From NCBI GenBank assembly GCA_023356535.1, contig JAKQYF010000031.1:1-32720 (forward strand): DNA of 32,720 nucleotides, given 5' to 3'. Numbering within the stretch: position 1 is the first letter of the stretch; each line of letters opens with the position of its first letter. The notes under the pieces were generated by a model. That model did no database searches. It was not told the origin of the DNA and saw nothing but the letters and a program-made list of their open reading frames with translations. Position numbers and translations under genes: made by a program. Shown in pieces: positions 1 to 8,099 of this stretch. Source of the stretch: Trichodesmium sp. MAG_R03. GTDB taxonomy: Bacteria > Cyanobacteriota > Cyanobacteriia > Cyanobacteriales > Microcoleaceae.

Positions 1-59
1 TTTTAGGTTTTAGGTTTTAGGTTTTAGGTTTTAGGTTTTAGGTTTTAGGTTTTAGGTTT
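1..59. repeat. Heptanucleotide tandem repeat (TTTTAGG)n
   Basis: About eight perfect head-to-tail copies of TTTTAGG run from the window edge, so the true array may be longer. It is a short tandemly repeated repetitive (STRR) type heptamer, common in filamentous cyanobacteria. The resemblance to plant and algal telomere repeats is probably coincidental in a bacterial chromosome. Confidence 0.9.
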
Positions 60-60
60 T

Positions 61-96
61 ATACCAATTACCATATAGCAGGACTTTTGAGAATTG
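61..96. repeat. Fused ends of a miniature element (family E)
   Basis: This 36-bp segment starts ATACCAATTACCATATAGCA. Its reverse complement begins with the left-end sequence of the element at 8591-8745 (CAATTCT..AAAGTCCTGCTATA) and runs straight into that element's right end (TAATTGGTAT). It looks like an internal-deletion derivative in which only the two ends remain. Confidence 0.5.
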
Positions 97-136
97 ATAT
101 TAGGTGTTAGATATTAGGTATTAGGTGTTAGGTTGA
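97..136. repeat. Degenerate TTAGGTG/TTAGGTA heptamer-like run
   Basis: Several imperfect units (ATATTAGGT, GTTAGAT, ATTAGGTGTTAGG) follow the perfect array at 1-59 and look like a decayed relative of it. Confidence 0.55.
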
Positions 137-263
137 ACAATTAACAAATTGATAACATATTACTACACCACCAAACCTACTAAAACTTAACATATAAATG
201 AGTGCGTAAGGTCAGTTATCAGTTAGCCTCTTGGGTGGTTACTTTGTTAAGAGTACTTCCAGC

Positions 264-641
264 TTAAGATTTTCTAGTCTTCTGTAGTTGCTTTACTGCA
301 CGAATTAAACAAATCAAGTATGGTCTAACAATATCTCGATTTAGTTCTTGTAACTTAGTGATTTGTGCTTGTAATTTTTCTATTTCATTTGGTATTAATG
401 TATTATTTGTTGATGGTGAATTATATCCTAAATTTTGCTGTAAATCTGTCGCTAATTTTTTTAATAATTGTAGTTCTTCTTCAATATCTGAAAATTTAAT
501 ACTTATGGCTTCCCAATCTTCTTTTGTAATTGTACTATATTCAAAGTTGAATTGTTTTTGAGATGAATTTATAAATAGCTCTGGAGTTTCTTCAGTAATT
601 GTTTTTGGCAGTGTATCTATATTATGAAAAACTGACTTCAT
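264..641 (-). CDS. Coiled-coil protein of unknown function
   Basis: A 125-residue protein with no recognisable catalytic motif. Residues about 45-75 (IEEELQLLKKLATDLQQNL) and 85-125 have heptad-like spacing of Leu and Ile and are probably coiled coil. The N-terminal 40 residues look flexible. It starts 8 bp after the stop of the membrane-protein gene at 650-898, so the two are probably co-transcribed and translated together. The pair resembles a set of cyanobacterial proteins in which a short hydrophobic segment and a coiled-coil tail occur in one chain; here they would be separate genes. That family link is from memory and uncertain. No function can be assigned. Confidence 0.6.
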   Translation of the reverse strand: MKSVFHNIDTLPKTITEETPELFINSSQKQFNFEYSTITKEDWEAISIKFSDIEEELQLLKKLATDLQQNLGYNSPSTNNTLIPNEIEKLQAQITKLQELNRDIVRPYLICLIRAVKQLQKTRKS

Positions 642-649
642 CTCTATTC

Positions 650-898
650 TTAATTCTTGTACTTCATTATTAATTTTTTTTTTATTTTTTCCTCAAACAT
701 TTTTCTATTAATTATATTCAAAAATAATCCCAATGTTATGGGAGTTGCAAATGCAAAAAACAAAATTTGTTCAAAAAATAATGTCAAGCCTGAACCAAAA
801 ACTGAAATCCCTAAAGCACTATATTCTGCTATTTCTAGCCACTTAATCTTACCTTGGGGATTATTTAACACTGTTGATGATGTTTCCTTACTTTCCAT
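650..898 (-). CDS. Small membrane protein of unknown function
   Basis: An 82-residue protein. Residues about 25-62 (SALGISVFGSGLTLFFEQ, then ILFFAFATPITLGLFLNIIN) form one long or two short membrane segments, followed by a basic tail (EEKIKKKLIMKYKN). The block around TPITLGLFLNIINRKMFE resembles a segment seen in uncharacterised cyanobacterial membrane proteins that continue into a coiled coil. Here the coiled coil would be the next gene (264-641), 8 bp downstream. The role is unknown. Confidence 0.6.
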   Translation of the reverse strand: MESKETSSTVLNNPQGKIKWLEIAEYSALGISVFGSGLTLFFEQILFFAFATPITLGLFLNIINRKMFEEKIKKKLIMKYKN

Positions 899-1281
899 AA
901 ATCTAACTAGAACTCCATAATATGTGTTCCGTTTAATAATATATACTATAAATTTTATTTAGTTAGTGTAACATAATTTGTTGTATAAAATTGTGTCTTA
1001 ACAATTATTCATATTTACTAAAAATAGTTAAGTGAAATCAAACAAATATAGATCTAAGCATTTCCATGCCGGAATGCTATGCAAACAGCTATCAGCTCAA
1101 GTACAAACTCTTAGCTATAAAGGATTTAAATTTTATTAATGTCTTAAGATTTTTTTGAGTTCTATAGTAATATAATTAAAGGGTATTTCTGATATGATAT
1201 AAATAAGCAATACTATCTCAACAAGCAATACTCTATTACACAAACATAGAAAAGAAAAATTAACTTTAGTGGTCAGTATTG
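899..1281. other. AT-rich intergenic stretch
   Basis: Divergent region between the minus-strand pair and the plus-strand GIY-YIG gene, so promoters for both should lie here. I see only a short hairpin at 1057-1078 (AGCATT and AATGCT arms around CCATGCCGG). No gene or known RNA is visible. Confidence 0.4.
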
Positions 1282-1323
1282 ATAACTCATAACTCATAAC
1301 TCATAAATCATAACTCATAACTG
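1282..1323. repeat. Heptanucleotide tandem repeat (ATAACTC)n abutting a start codon
   Basis: Six units of ATAACTC, the fourth changed to ATAAATC and the last to ATAACTG, end 2 bp before the ATG at 1326. The repeat therefore occupies the place where a ribosome binding site would be. Confidence 0.85.
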
Positions 1324-1325
1324 AA

Positions 1326-1874
1326 ATGACTAACACCGAAATACAAATACCAGAATTATCCCAATTAGAATATTTGCCTTATATTAATTCCGAAGGAAAA
1401 TTACCATTATCTTTACAAGGGAAAATAGGTGTTTATGGAATTTTTGACAAGGAAAAAAAGCTACTATTTGTTGGTTATTCTCGTGATGTATATCAGAGTA
1501 TTAAACTACATTTAGTTCGCCAACCTAGTAGTTGCTATTGGCTCAAAGTACAAACGATTGAGCGCCCAAATCGTAGTATATTGGAAGGTACAAAAACAGC
1601 TTGGATTAATAAAAATGGATCCCTACCTATAGGTAATGGTACAGCAGAAGCAAAATGGAATCAACCCATAGATGCTAAACAAGAAATGACTGCAGCAGAA
1701 AGATTACAATATCAAGATCCATTAATTGATGAAGTTGCCAAAGAAAAACTACTAAAAAATATAGCTAGGCGAGTAGAAAATAATATTTTAGAGGTATTAA
1801 AAACTAGAGGTTTACAAGAAAATATTCGTTTTAATCCCAAACTGAAAGCAAGTGGTTTACTGGATTTGAAGTAA
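1326..1874 (+). CDS. GIY-YIG nuclease-fold protein
   Basis: A 182-residue protein. Residues about 34-56 read IGVYGIFDKEKKLLFVGYSRDV, matching the two strands of the GIY-YIG fold (G-x-Y-x-I/F followed by L-x-Y/F-V-G-x-S/T). Residues about 57-95 continue the domain as in cyanobacterial GIY-YIG family proteins. The C-terminal half (about 105-182) is helical and charged and is not a domain I recognise. Nuclease activity is not certain because such stand-alone cyanobacterial members are uncharacterised. The ATG at 1326 has no Shine-Dalgarno sequence; a heptamer repeat lies directly upstream. The stop TAA at 1872-1874 is the first three bases of the terminal TAAGCT of a family D repeat, so the C-terminus may have been set by an insertion. 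Confidence 0.8.
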   Translation: MTNTEIQIPELSQLEYLPYINSEGKLPLSLQGKIGVYGIFDKEKKLLFVGYSRDVYQSIKLHLVRQPSSCYWLKVQTIERPNRSILEGTKTAWINKNGSLPIGNGTAEAKWNQPIDAKQEMTAAERLQYQDPLIDEVAKEKLLKNIARRVENNILEVLKTRGLQENIRFNPKLKASGLLDLK

Positions 1875-1958
1875 GCTTTTGTGCATTTAAACGATTTATT
1901 GTTGTATGGCTCGTTCAGAGAAAAAACTCTTCTAAATTCTCAATTATGGCTTACTAAA
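1872..1958 (-). repeat. Miniature repeat family D, copy 1
   Basis: Begins TAAGCTTTTGTGCATTTAAA and matches, in reverse orientation, repeats at 22172-22278 and 26138-26228 across the blocks GCATTTAAACGA and TATGGCTCGTTCAGA. It contains the stop codon of the GIY-YIG gene. Confidence 0.7.
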
Positions 1959-2060
1959 AGGGAAAAGTTATTAAAAAATTGAGGTGGAATTACAACCAGA
2001 AGGATAAATATTGTAGCTTTCTCCCTGGCGAAGGACGTCAACTACCCCGTTAAATTTTCC

Positions 2061-2095
2061 TTTTTAAGGGGGACTTCCAATTTCTCCCTTAAAAA
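2061..2095. repeat. Hairpin in intergenic region
   Basis: A perfect 10-bp stem, TTTTTAAGGG and CCCTTAAAAA, with a 15-nt loop. It is not followed by a T-run on the plus strand, so I do not call it a terminator of the GIY-YIG gene. It more likely belongs to a dispersed palindromic repeat. Confidence 0.5.
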
Positions 2096-2224
2096 AGCAA
2101 TCTTTATGTAAAAAGGGAAAGATAATTTAGACAACTTTATCAAGATTTTAATCAATAGTTAATCACTGGTAATTGAAGAAAATTATCATTACTATTACTC
2201 TTCTAAATTCTAATACAAAACATA

Positions 2225-3022
2225 ATGAAAATAGCTACTTGGAATGTCAATTCAATTCGCGCTCGTCAACAACAAGTTATAGAATGGCTAGAAGTAAATC
2301 CTGTTAACATTATCTGTTTGCAAGAAACAAAGGTCATTGACCAAGATTTTCCCGGATTGCCTTTTACAGAATTAGGCTATCATGTTTATATTTCTGGTCA
2401 GAAATCTTACAATGGTGTGGCAATTTTAAGCCGTTCCCCAATGGAAGATGTTAGTAGTGGCTTTGCACCTATTTTAGGTGTGGATATTGTGGGAGACTTT
2501 GACACACAAAAGCGGTTAATTACTGGGGTAATAAATGATATTCGTATTCTTAATCTTTATGTTCCCAATGGTGCTAGTCTAGGTAGTGAAAAATATAATT
2601 ACAAACTTGATTGGTTAAAGCTGTTAAAAAAATATATAAAAATAATTCTTGACAAATCACCAAATTTATGTATTTGCGGAGATTTTAATATTGTTCCAGA
2701 AGACCGGGATATTTACGATCCAGAAGGTTGTAAAAATTCTATAGGATTATCTGATGCAGAACGCCAAGCTTTACAAGAAATTCTTAAGTTAGGATTAGTG
2801 GATGCTTTTCGCCAATTTACCAAGGAAGGAGGTCATTATAGTTGGTGGGATTATAGAGCAGCAGGTTTTCGCCGCAATCATGGTTGGCGCATTGACCATC
2901 ATTATCTTAGTTTACCCCTTTCCCAACAAGCAACAAGTTGTGTAATTGATAAATCTCCAAGACAGTTACCAAAACCTAGCGACCATACACCAGTTATTGT
3001 AGAAGTTATTGTAGAATCTTAA
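2225..3022 (+). CDS. xth: Exodeoxyribonuclease III (AP endonuclease)
   Basis: A 265-residue protein of the exonuclease III / APE1 family, which cuts 5' of abasic sites in base-excision repair and has 3'-5' exonuclease and 3'-phosphatase activity. The family signature runs the full length: MKIATWNVNSIRAR at the N-terminus (metal/phosphate Asn), CLQETK near residue 31-36 (metal-binding Glu), NLYVPNG, GDFNIVPEDRDIYDP (catalytic Asp and Asn), GWRIDHH and SDHTPVIVE (catalytic Asp-His pair) at the C-terminus. Length is normal. The ATG at 2225 begins exactly at the conserved N-terminus. It stands alone between repeat-containing spacers, with no partner gene. Confidence 0.93.
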   Translation: MKIATWNVNSIRARQQQVIEWLEVNPVNIICLQETKVIDQDFPGLPFTELGYHVYISGQKSYNGVAILSRSPMEDVSSGFAPILGVDIVGDFDTQKRLITGVINDIRILNLYVPNGASLGSEKYNYKLDWLKLLKKYIKIILDKSPNLCICGDFNIVPEDRDIYDPEGCKNSIGLSDAERQALQEILKLGLVDAFRQFTKEGGHYSWWDYRAAGFRRNHGWRIDHHYLSLPLSQQATSCVIDKSPRQLPKPSDHTPVIVEVIVES

Positions 3023-3134
3023 AAGAAGGAATCAAGAAGAAGGAGCTAGAAATTTAGTAATTATAGAAACCATTTGCTATCTTAGTAAATAAGAATTTTT
3101 TGATTGAACTATTAATAGCTAACCAAAATTAATT

Positions 3135-4010
3135 ATGTTTTTAGTAACAGGAGCAACCGGAGAATTAGGTCGTAGAATTATTAGGATATTGACAGAAACA
3201 GAAATGTCAGTCCGCGCCTTTGTTAGATTAAATTCTACCTATTCTGAATTAGAGAATTGTGGAGCTGAAGTCTTTATAGGCGACTTAAAAATAGACAAGG
3301 ATATTTACAAAGCTTGTCAAGGAATTGAATATATTATTAGTGCCCATGGTAGTCCGGTTGATGTTCAAGCAGTTGACTATCGAGCTAATATTGAACTGAT
3401 AGATTGTGCGGTGAAAGCTGGTGTTAAACACTTTGTATTTATTTCTGTATTAGGAGCAGATCGTGGATATGAAGATTCACCAACTTTTAAGGCAAAAAAA
3501 GAAGTAGAAAAATATCTCAAAGCTAGTGGATTGAATTATACTATTTTACAACCTTCTGGTTTTGCTTCTAATCTCTTACCATTGGCAGAAAGATTTCGAG
3601 ATATAGGAGTTTATCTACTTATAGGAGACTCGAAAAATCGCACTTCAATAGTTAGTACAGATGACTTGGCAAAAATTGCTATAGATTCTGTTTCTGCAAA
3701 AGCTGCTTGTAATCAAACTTTTCCTGTAGGCGGACCAAAAATTATTTCTAGAGAAGAAATTCCTCAGATATTTAGTAGAGTTTTTAATCGGGAACCTATA
3801 GTTATTAATCCGCCGTTATTCCTATTTGATGGATTACGGAATACTCTAGGATTATTTAATCCTGAAGTGCAAAAAACTTTGGGTACTTTAAGAGTATTAT
3901 TGGCGAATGAATTTTTCTGCACTCCAGAAGAAATTGAGAATTTGGAGAGAATATTTGAGATGAAAATGGAATCTGTCGAAAGTTATATTCGTCGGCAAAT
4001 GGGAATGTAA
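3135..4010 (+). CDS. NmrA-like NAD(P)-binding protein (atypical SDR)
   Basis: A 291-residue protein with a Rossmann N-terminus, FLVTGATGELGRRIIRIL (TGATGxLG dinucleotide-binding loop at about 5-12). It goes on with AFVR, GDL and SAHG elements, then HFVFISVLGAD and KAKKEVEKYLKASGLNYTILQPSGF, the pattern of the atypical short-chain dehydrogenase / NmrA group. Cyanobacterial relatives include Ycf39-type assembly factors and isoflavone-reductase-like enzymes; this chain differs enough that I do not assign one. Substrate unknown. No signal peptide, so cytoplasmic. The gap of 95 bp to the nitroreductase gene leaves co-transcription possible. Confidence 0.82.
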   Translation: MFLVTGATGELGRRIIRILTETEMSVRAFVRLNSTYSELENCGAEVFIGDLKIDKDIYKACQGIEYIISAHGSPVDVQAVDYRANIELIDCAVKAGVKHFVFISVLGADRGYEDSPTFKAKKEVEKYLKASGLNYTILQPSGFASNLLPLAERFRDIGVYLLIGDSKNRTSIVSTDDLAKIAIDSVSAKAACNQTFPVGGPKIISREEIPQIFSRVFNREPIVINPPLFLFDGLRNTLGLFNPEVQKTLGTLRVLLANEFFCTPEEIENLERIFEMKMESVESYIRRQMGM

Positions 4011-4105
4011 TATTATGTTCGGTTCAACAATTAAAAATCTATAAATTTATCACAATTCAAATAATATTTATATAGACTTTAAGCAATTACTCAAAAATTC
4101 AAAAA

Positions 4106-4705
4106 ATGAAAAAACCCACAGATAATCAATATCCAATTCACGACTTACTAAAACAACGTTGGAGTCCTTTAGCTTTTGCTGACAAAATGGTTTCATCAGA
4201 AGTATTACTTTCACTTCTAGAAGCAGCAAGATGGTCTCCTTCTTGTTTCAATGAGCAACCTTGGAGTTTCATAGTTGCTACTAAAGAAAATCCTACTGAA
4301 TATGAGCGTCTTTTTAGTTGTTTAGTAGAAGGAAATCAACCCTGGGCAAGTCTTGCTCCTGTGTTAATGATATCTGTTGCTAAACTTTCTTTTGACAGAA
4401 ATAATCAACCTAATAGACATGCTTTTCATGATGTTGGTTTAGCAGTTGCCAGCTTAACTTTTCAAGCCATGGAAATGGATTTGAGAGTTCATCAAATGGG
4501 AGGTTTTGATGTTGATAAAGCACGTCAATTATATAAAATATCAGAACAATATGAACCAGTAGCAGCTATAGCTATTGGCTATCTAGGAGAACCTGAAATT
4601 TTGCCAGAGTCTTTACGAGAGAGGGAACTTTCTCCCCGCAGTCGTAAGCCTATAAGTTCTTTTGTATTTACTGGAGAGTGGGGTCAGACTGCTTCATTTA
4701 TCTAA
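4106..4705 (+). CDS. Nitroreductase family protein
   Basis: A 199-residue FMN-dependent nitroreductase-family oxidoreductase. Visible hallmarks are the N-terminal RWSPLAF (residues about 18-24), EAARWSPSCFNEQPWSFIV (about 47-65, FMN-contacting segment), FHDVGLAVASLTFQAMEMDL (dimer helix), the Gly-rich MGGFD and the terminal AAIAIGYLGEPE (phosphate-end contact). Members reduce nitroaromatics, quinones or flavins using NAD(P)H; the natural substrate is unknown. The family is normally a cytoplasmic homodimer. Right after its stop lies an IS200/IS605-type right-end relic, so its natural 3' context was replaced. Confidence 0.87.
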   Translation: MKKPTDNQYPIHDLLKQRWSPLAFADKMVSSEVLLSLLEAARWSPSCFNEQPWSFIVATKENPTEYERLFSCLVEGNQPWASLAPVLMISVAKLSFDRNNQPNRHAFHDVGLAVASLTFQAMEMDLRVHQMGGFDVDKARQLYKISEQYEPVAAIAIGYLGEPEILPESLRERELSPRSRKPISSFVFTGEWGQTASFI

Positions 4706-4710
4706 ATGTT

Positions 4711-4759
4711 GGCGAAAGACCTGCCCTGTCTAGTAAGACCAGCGTCGGGAGGATGTCAA
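4711..4759 (+). mobile_element. Solo right-end relic of an IS200/IS605- or IS607-type element (omega-RNA 3' end-like)
   Basis: Positions 4724-4759 align without gaps to 19103-19138, the sequence following the TnpB C-terminus relic, at 30 of 36 positions. Both end in GGA(G/A)GATGTCAA, typical of right ends in TnpB-carrying cyanobacterial elements. No transposase gene remains here, so this is a solo end directly behind the nitroreductase gene. Confidence 0.65.
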
Positions 4760-4784
4760 TTAATAGACTGCTCTGAAAAATATA

Positions 4785-4877
4785 TATAGTCATTCTGGTT
4801 TAGATTGAGACAAGGTTTTCTTGCTGTGAGAGGGTAAGCGCTAAAAAAGTTTCCCATTCTTATTCGGAATGACTATA
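4785..4877. repeat. 93-bp inverted-repeat element (possible MITE)
   Basis: Ends TATAGTCATTCTG and CGGAATGACTATA are inverted repeats (12 of 13 positions). It has no coding capacity. No clear target duplication was seen. Confidence 0.55.
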
Positions 4878-4990
4878 CTTCTGACTTCAAAAAAACTGAC
4901 ATGTTAACGCAGTCTTTAGACCACAATTTTAGTTAAGACAAGCCTGATATATTATAGGTTTTAGTGATACTTATTTGTAGTTTTTAAAAC

Positions 4991-5021
4991 CGAATTAGGT
5001 ATTATGTGAAATACTAATTCG
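4991..5021. repeat. Strong hairpin
   Basis: Arms CGAATTAGGTATT and AATACTAATTCG pair over 12 bp with one bulged G and a short loop. No T-tract follows, so a terminator role is not supported. Confidence 0.5.
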
Positions 5022-5118
5022 AGCTTGCAGATAATAATTATTGATTTACTCATAAAGCTGACTCAATCATTTTCTCTGTTCCTCTTAAAGTATATTTGGA
5101 GATAGCTTCCGGTAAAGC

Positions 5119-5186
5119 AGGGAGGAAAAAGAGTTTAACTTTTTTGGCGGAGTGTAGGGTTTCAGATTTAGATAGGCTTCCTCCCT
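5119..5186. repeat. Inverted repeat near methyltransferase 3' end
   Basis: Perfect 9-bp arms AGGGAGGAA (5119-5127) and TTCCTCCCT (5178-5186) enclose about 50 bp. May be another small element or a weak structured 3' region. Confidence 0.35.
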
Positions 5187-5230
5187 ATGATATTAGAGTT
5201 TTCTTAAAAATGTATCCATTATTTAATCAC

Positions 5231-6010
5231 TTAGTTTGAAATCTTTTTTCCTATATAGAAAACATAGCCATAAAAGTCTTTATATTTATCGTAGAATTTG
5301 GCTTCATGCCGTTGATTTTCTACGAGTTCTTCGGCAGTTTTATTGCCTACATATTTTTGCAAAAATTTTTCCTGTGCAGAAACTTGCGGAGCATAAAAAT
5401 ATTCAGTCCAACAATTTTCAGGCAGTACAAAAGTAGCAATTGGAATGTACCCTGCTTTTTGCATTTGTGTCACTTTATTTGGAATAGTATCTATTTCTGG
5501 ATATTCATTATTCCAAAAATCGTTAATTTCTACAGGTCGTTCTTGAGTAAACCATGATGCTTCTGAGACTGCAAGGAAAGCTCCTTTCTTCAAAAACTTA
5601 TACCATTCATTTATACCTCGTTCAAATCCAATATTATATATCGCTCCTTCTGACCAGATTAAGTCTAATTCTTCATTTTGAAAAGGAAGGTTATCCATTG
5701 AAGCGACAATACCATTCACTCTATTTTGGAGATTCAATTTATGACTATTAATATTGAATATATCTATAAAGATGGGAGACAGATCCATGGCTGTAATATT
5801 CCCTGACGTATTATTAGCTATTGCCATCGTCTGAGCACCAGTTCCACAACCTATATCAGCAATTTTTGATTCATCTGTCAGATTATCAATAAAGCTTAAA
5901 GCTTTAATAGTTACTTCAGGACTCCCAGGTCCTTGTCGTTCTATAGTCGAATAATATTCATAGATTAATCTCAAGTCAAACTCATGCATGGATTTATTTT
6001 CATCACTCAT
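5231..6010 (-). CDS. Class I SAM-dependent methyltransferase
   Basis: A 259-residue protein. Motif I, IADIGCGTGAQTMAIA (about 55-70), and the following acidic residue in TAMDLSP define the S-adenosylmethionine site. MDNLPFQNEELDLIWSEGAIYNIGF is the motif II/post-II region of the Methyltransf_11/25 group. The C-terminal part (ENCWTEYFYAPQ..) is a helical cap that may bind substrate. Such enzymes act on small molecules (ubiquinone/menaquinone-like or arsenic-type), but the substrate cannot be told from sequence. It stands alone, flanked by long spacers. Confidence 0.85.
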   Translation of the reverse strand: MSDENKSMHEFDLRLIYEYYSTIERQGPGSPEVTIKALSFIDNLTDESKIADIGCGTGAQTMAIANNTSGNITAMDLSPIFIDIFNINSHKLNLQNRVNGIVASMDNLPFQNEELDLIWSEGAIYNIGFERGINEWYKFLKKGAFLAVSEASWFTQERPVEINDFWNNEYPEIDTIPNKVTQMQKAGYIPIATFVLPENCWTEYFYAPQVSAQEKFLQKYVGNKTAEELVENQRHEAKFYDKYKDFYGYVFYIGKKISN

Positions 6011-6200
6011 GTTTTTTCGTTATTTTATCTAAAAATTTTTGTAATCATTCACCTATTAGCTTTCAGCTATCAATGGATAATGAACTAATAGTTAATAACT
6101 GGATACTGGATAATAAAAACTATCTCTAATTATCAATTATCCAGTGGTATTGGAGAGACTTTAAACCTCTAGGGATTAATTATCAATTATCAATTAACAT

Positions 6201-6965
6201 TTACTCATTTACATGGAGAGTAATTTTTTGATTTTGCAGTTTCTCTGCTACCCAATGCTCAAATAATTCACTGTCTAATTTTTTCCTAATTTCAGGATTA
6301 TCTAAAGAAGCACCTTGTAACTGCTCTAGTCGAAATATACTCCAAAATTTATCTGTTTTAAATGGTCCTAAAATGTCTCCAGGATTAGCAGAATTAACTG
6401 CATTTCTTAAATTTTCTGGTAAACTAGCTAAACTAACTGCACCCATAATGCCATTAAAATTTTTATCCTTTGTGATGGAATGTTCTTTAGCTAAATCTTC
6501 AAACTTTCCCCCATCTTTTACAATTTTTCTATGTACAGCATCTGCTAATTCTTTATCTTGGACGACAATTCTAGATAAAATTGCATAATCTAGATCTGCT
6601 TTACGCTCATTAAAATATTCTTCTATTTTTTCTGAAGTAATAGAATCTCTTAATTCCTTCAGTCTAAAAGAATTTACTATTTGTGATTCTAAAGCATTAT
6701 AATTAATTCTATTTTGTTTTAACCATTCTTGAAATTTTTGTTGGTCTTCCAGTTTTCTTTGCAATCTAAAATCAATAATTGCCTGCTGAATAACTGCTGG
6801 ATCTACATTTATATCTTCCCTAGATTGCAATTCTTTTTCTATCACATATTGACTTACAATTTCTGTGACAAAAGATTGTAATTTTCCAGAAGCTTGCAAA
6901 TATTTGAAACTTTGTCCCCATGATAATTGTTCTGCACCGATTGTTAATAGTGGTTTAGATTCCAT
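6201..6965 (-). CDS. PpiC-type peptidylprolyl isomerase
   Basis: About 254 residues from the ATG at 6965 (MESKPLLTIG), preferred over the upstream in-frame ATG at 7004 because cyanobacterial relatives start at this point and the extra 13 residues look unrelated. Residues about 1-100 form a helical SurA-like chaperone region (YVIEKELQSREDINVDPAVIQQAIIDFR). Residues about 125-215 form the parvulin domain, with ISRIVVQDKELADAV, FEDLAKEHS and GDILGPFKTDKFWSIFRLEQL. It should assist protein folding or act on a specific client. No signal peptide is evident, so it is probably cytoplasmic or loosely membrane-associated, unlike classical periplasmic PpiC proteins. Similar cyanobacterial genes sometimes accompany exporters or peptide clusters, but nothing of that kind is adjacent. 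Confidence 0.8.
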   Translation of the reverse strand: MESKPLLTIGAEQLSWGQSFKYLQASGKLQSFVTEIVSQYVIEKELQSREDINVDPAVIQQAIIDFRLQRKLEDQQKFQEWLKQNRINYNALESQIVNSFRLKELRDSITSEKIEEYFNERKADLDYAILSRIVVQDKELADAVHRKIVKDGGKFEDLAKEHSITKDKNFNGIMGAVSLASLPENLRNAVNSANPGDILGPFKTDKFWSIFRLEQLQGASLDNPEIRKKLDSELFEHWVAEKLQNQKITLHVNE

Positions 6966-7099
6966 TGGTAAAATTCTGCCCTTTACTAATATGTTTACAT
7001 ACAAATTTTAGTCTATCTTAATTCATATTCAAAATTTGATTCAAGCAACTTTGATTATAAGTTATATAGCAATCCTAAATGATATTAGAGAAAGTATTA

Positions 7100-7180
7100 T
7101 ACAGTATATTTCGGGGAAATGATGTAAAGGGTAAATGGTGAAAATCACTGAGTGTGAGTATTTTCTTCCTCTGGGTGTAC
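7100..7180 (+). repeat. Miniature repeat family B, copy 1
   Basis: Contains TATATTTCGGGGAAATGATG, GGGTAAATGGTGAAAAT and GGGTGTACCT, matching in order the repeats at 10400-10504 and 12432-12521. The right end has diverged. Confidence 0.65.
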
Positions 7181-7211
7181 CTAATGACAAATGACAATGG
7201 AAAGGGCTATA

Positions 7212-8012
7212 TTAAGTAATTCTCATTACTATATAATACCAAACTATAGCTAATAGAATTGCAACCATCGCTCCGATTAAAGTATTGATAATATTTACTA
7301 TTTCATTTGTTAACCATTCAAACTGAGACTGCATTGTTGCCCCAATTACACTCTCCAAGTTAGTAGCTATAAACGCTGCAATAACACAAAATACTATTCC
7401 TATCAAATCAATTAAACCTACAGTCCAACCAAGACAGGCGATCGCAAAAGAAGCAACAATACCTGCTAAAGTACCCTCTAAACTAACAGCTCCCTCGGTT
7501 CCCCGTGGCACTGGTTGTAGAGTTGTAATTAAAAAAGTCTGCTTACCATAAGCTTTCCCTACCTCGCTAGCACAAGTATCAGAAAGCTTGGTACTAAAAC
7601 TAGCTACATAACCTAACATTAGCAAGAATGGTAAATTTTCTATAAGTGGATTATATTTCGGGTATAATGAGACAATTACCCAAACTCCTACAGCACAAAT
7701 AGCAGCAGTCAAAGCCGAACCCCAAACATTTTCTGGCCCTCTAGCCCCTTCCCGCTTTTCTGCAATTCCGGCTGCTTGCTTTTCGGCCATTCCAATGCGG
7801 GTCACCCCAGAACCCACCAAAAAATAAAACACTACTACTGCATATCCAGGCCAACCCAAACTACCCCAAATTAAAACTCCCAGTATCCAAGCATGAACTA
7901 TTCCCCCTAGAGTTAATAATTTTTTTGGGGCAAAATAAACTAGACTAAGTAAAACAGTATTTAAAATTATAGCTACTAACCAGGGATTCACAAAATTAAT
8001 ATTAGATAACAT
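7212..8012 (-). CDS. DUF92/TIGR00297 membrane protein, phytyl-phosphate kinase (VTE6)-like
   Basis: A 266-residue integral membrane protein with six to seven hydrophobic segments. The family signature runs through GGIVHAWILGVLIWGSLGWPGY near the N-terminus, KREGARGPENVWGSA (about 87-101), KLSDTCASEVGKAYGK (about 141-156) and PRGTEGAVSLEGTLAG (about 168-183). The acidic and Gly-rich loops are typical of CTP-dependent polyprenol kinases. Plant VTE6 and its Synechocystis homologue phosphorylate phytyl phosphate to phytyl diphosphate for tocopherol and phylloquinone synthesis, so chlorophyll phytol salvage is the best guess. It lies alone on the minus strand with no other tocopherol gene nearby. 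Confidence 0.82.
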   Translation of the reverse strand: MLSNINFVNPWLVAIILNTVLLSLVYFAPKKLLTLGGIVHAWILGVLIWGSLGWPGYAVVVFYFLVGSGVTRIGMAEKQAAGIAEKREGARGPENVWGSALTAAICAVGVWVIVSLYPKYNPLIENLPFLLMLGYVASFSTKLSDTCASEVGKAYGKQTFLITTLQPVPRGTEGAVSLEGTLAGIVASFAIACLGWTVGLIDLIGIVFCVIAAFIATNLESVIGATMQSQFEWLTNEIVNIINTLIGAMVAILLAIVWYYIVMRIT

Positions 8013-8099
8013 TATATCTACTCACTGAAAACATCTATTCTAATTTTAGCTTGATGTTTGCCCTAGAAAATAATGTTTATATATCACAAGGAAATAACT

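Noticed and set aside
1..59. True telomere or eukaryotic origin
   Set aside because: All genes are bacterial/cyanobacterial, heptamer arrays are normal in these genomes, and a second, different heptamer array lies 1.3 kb away.
2061..2095. Rho-independent terminator after the GIY-YIG gene
   Set aside because: The stem is AT-rich at its base and no T-run follows it; the gene end is also almost 190 bp away.
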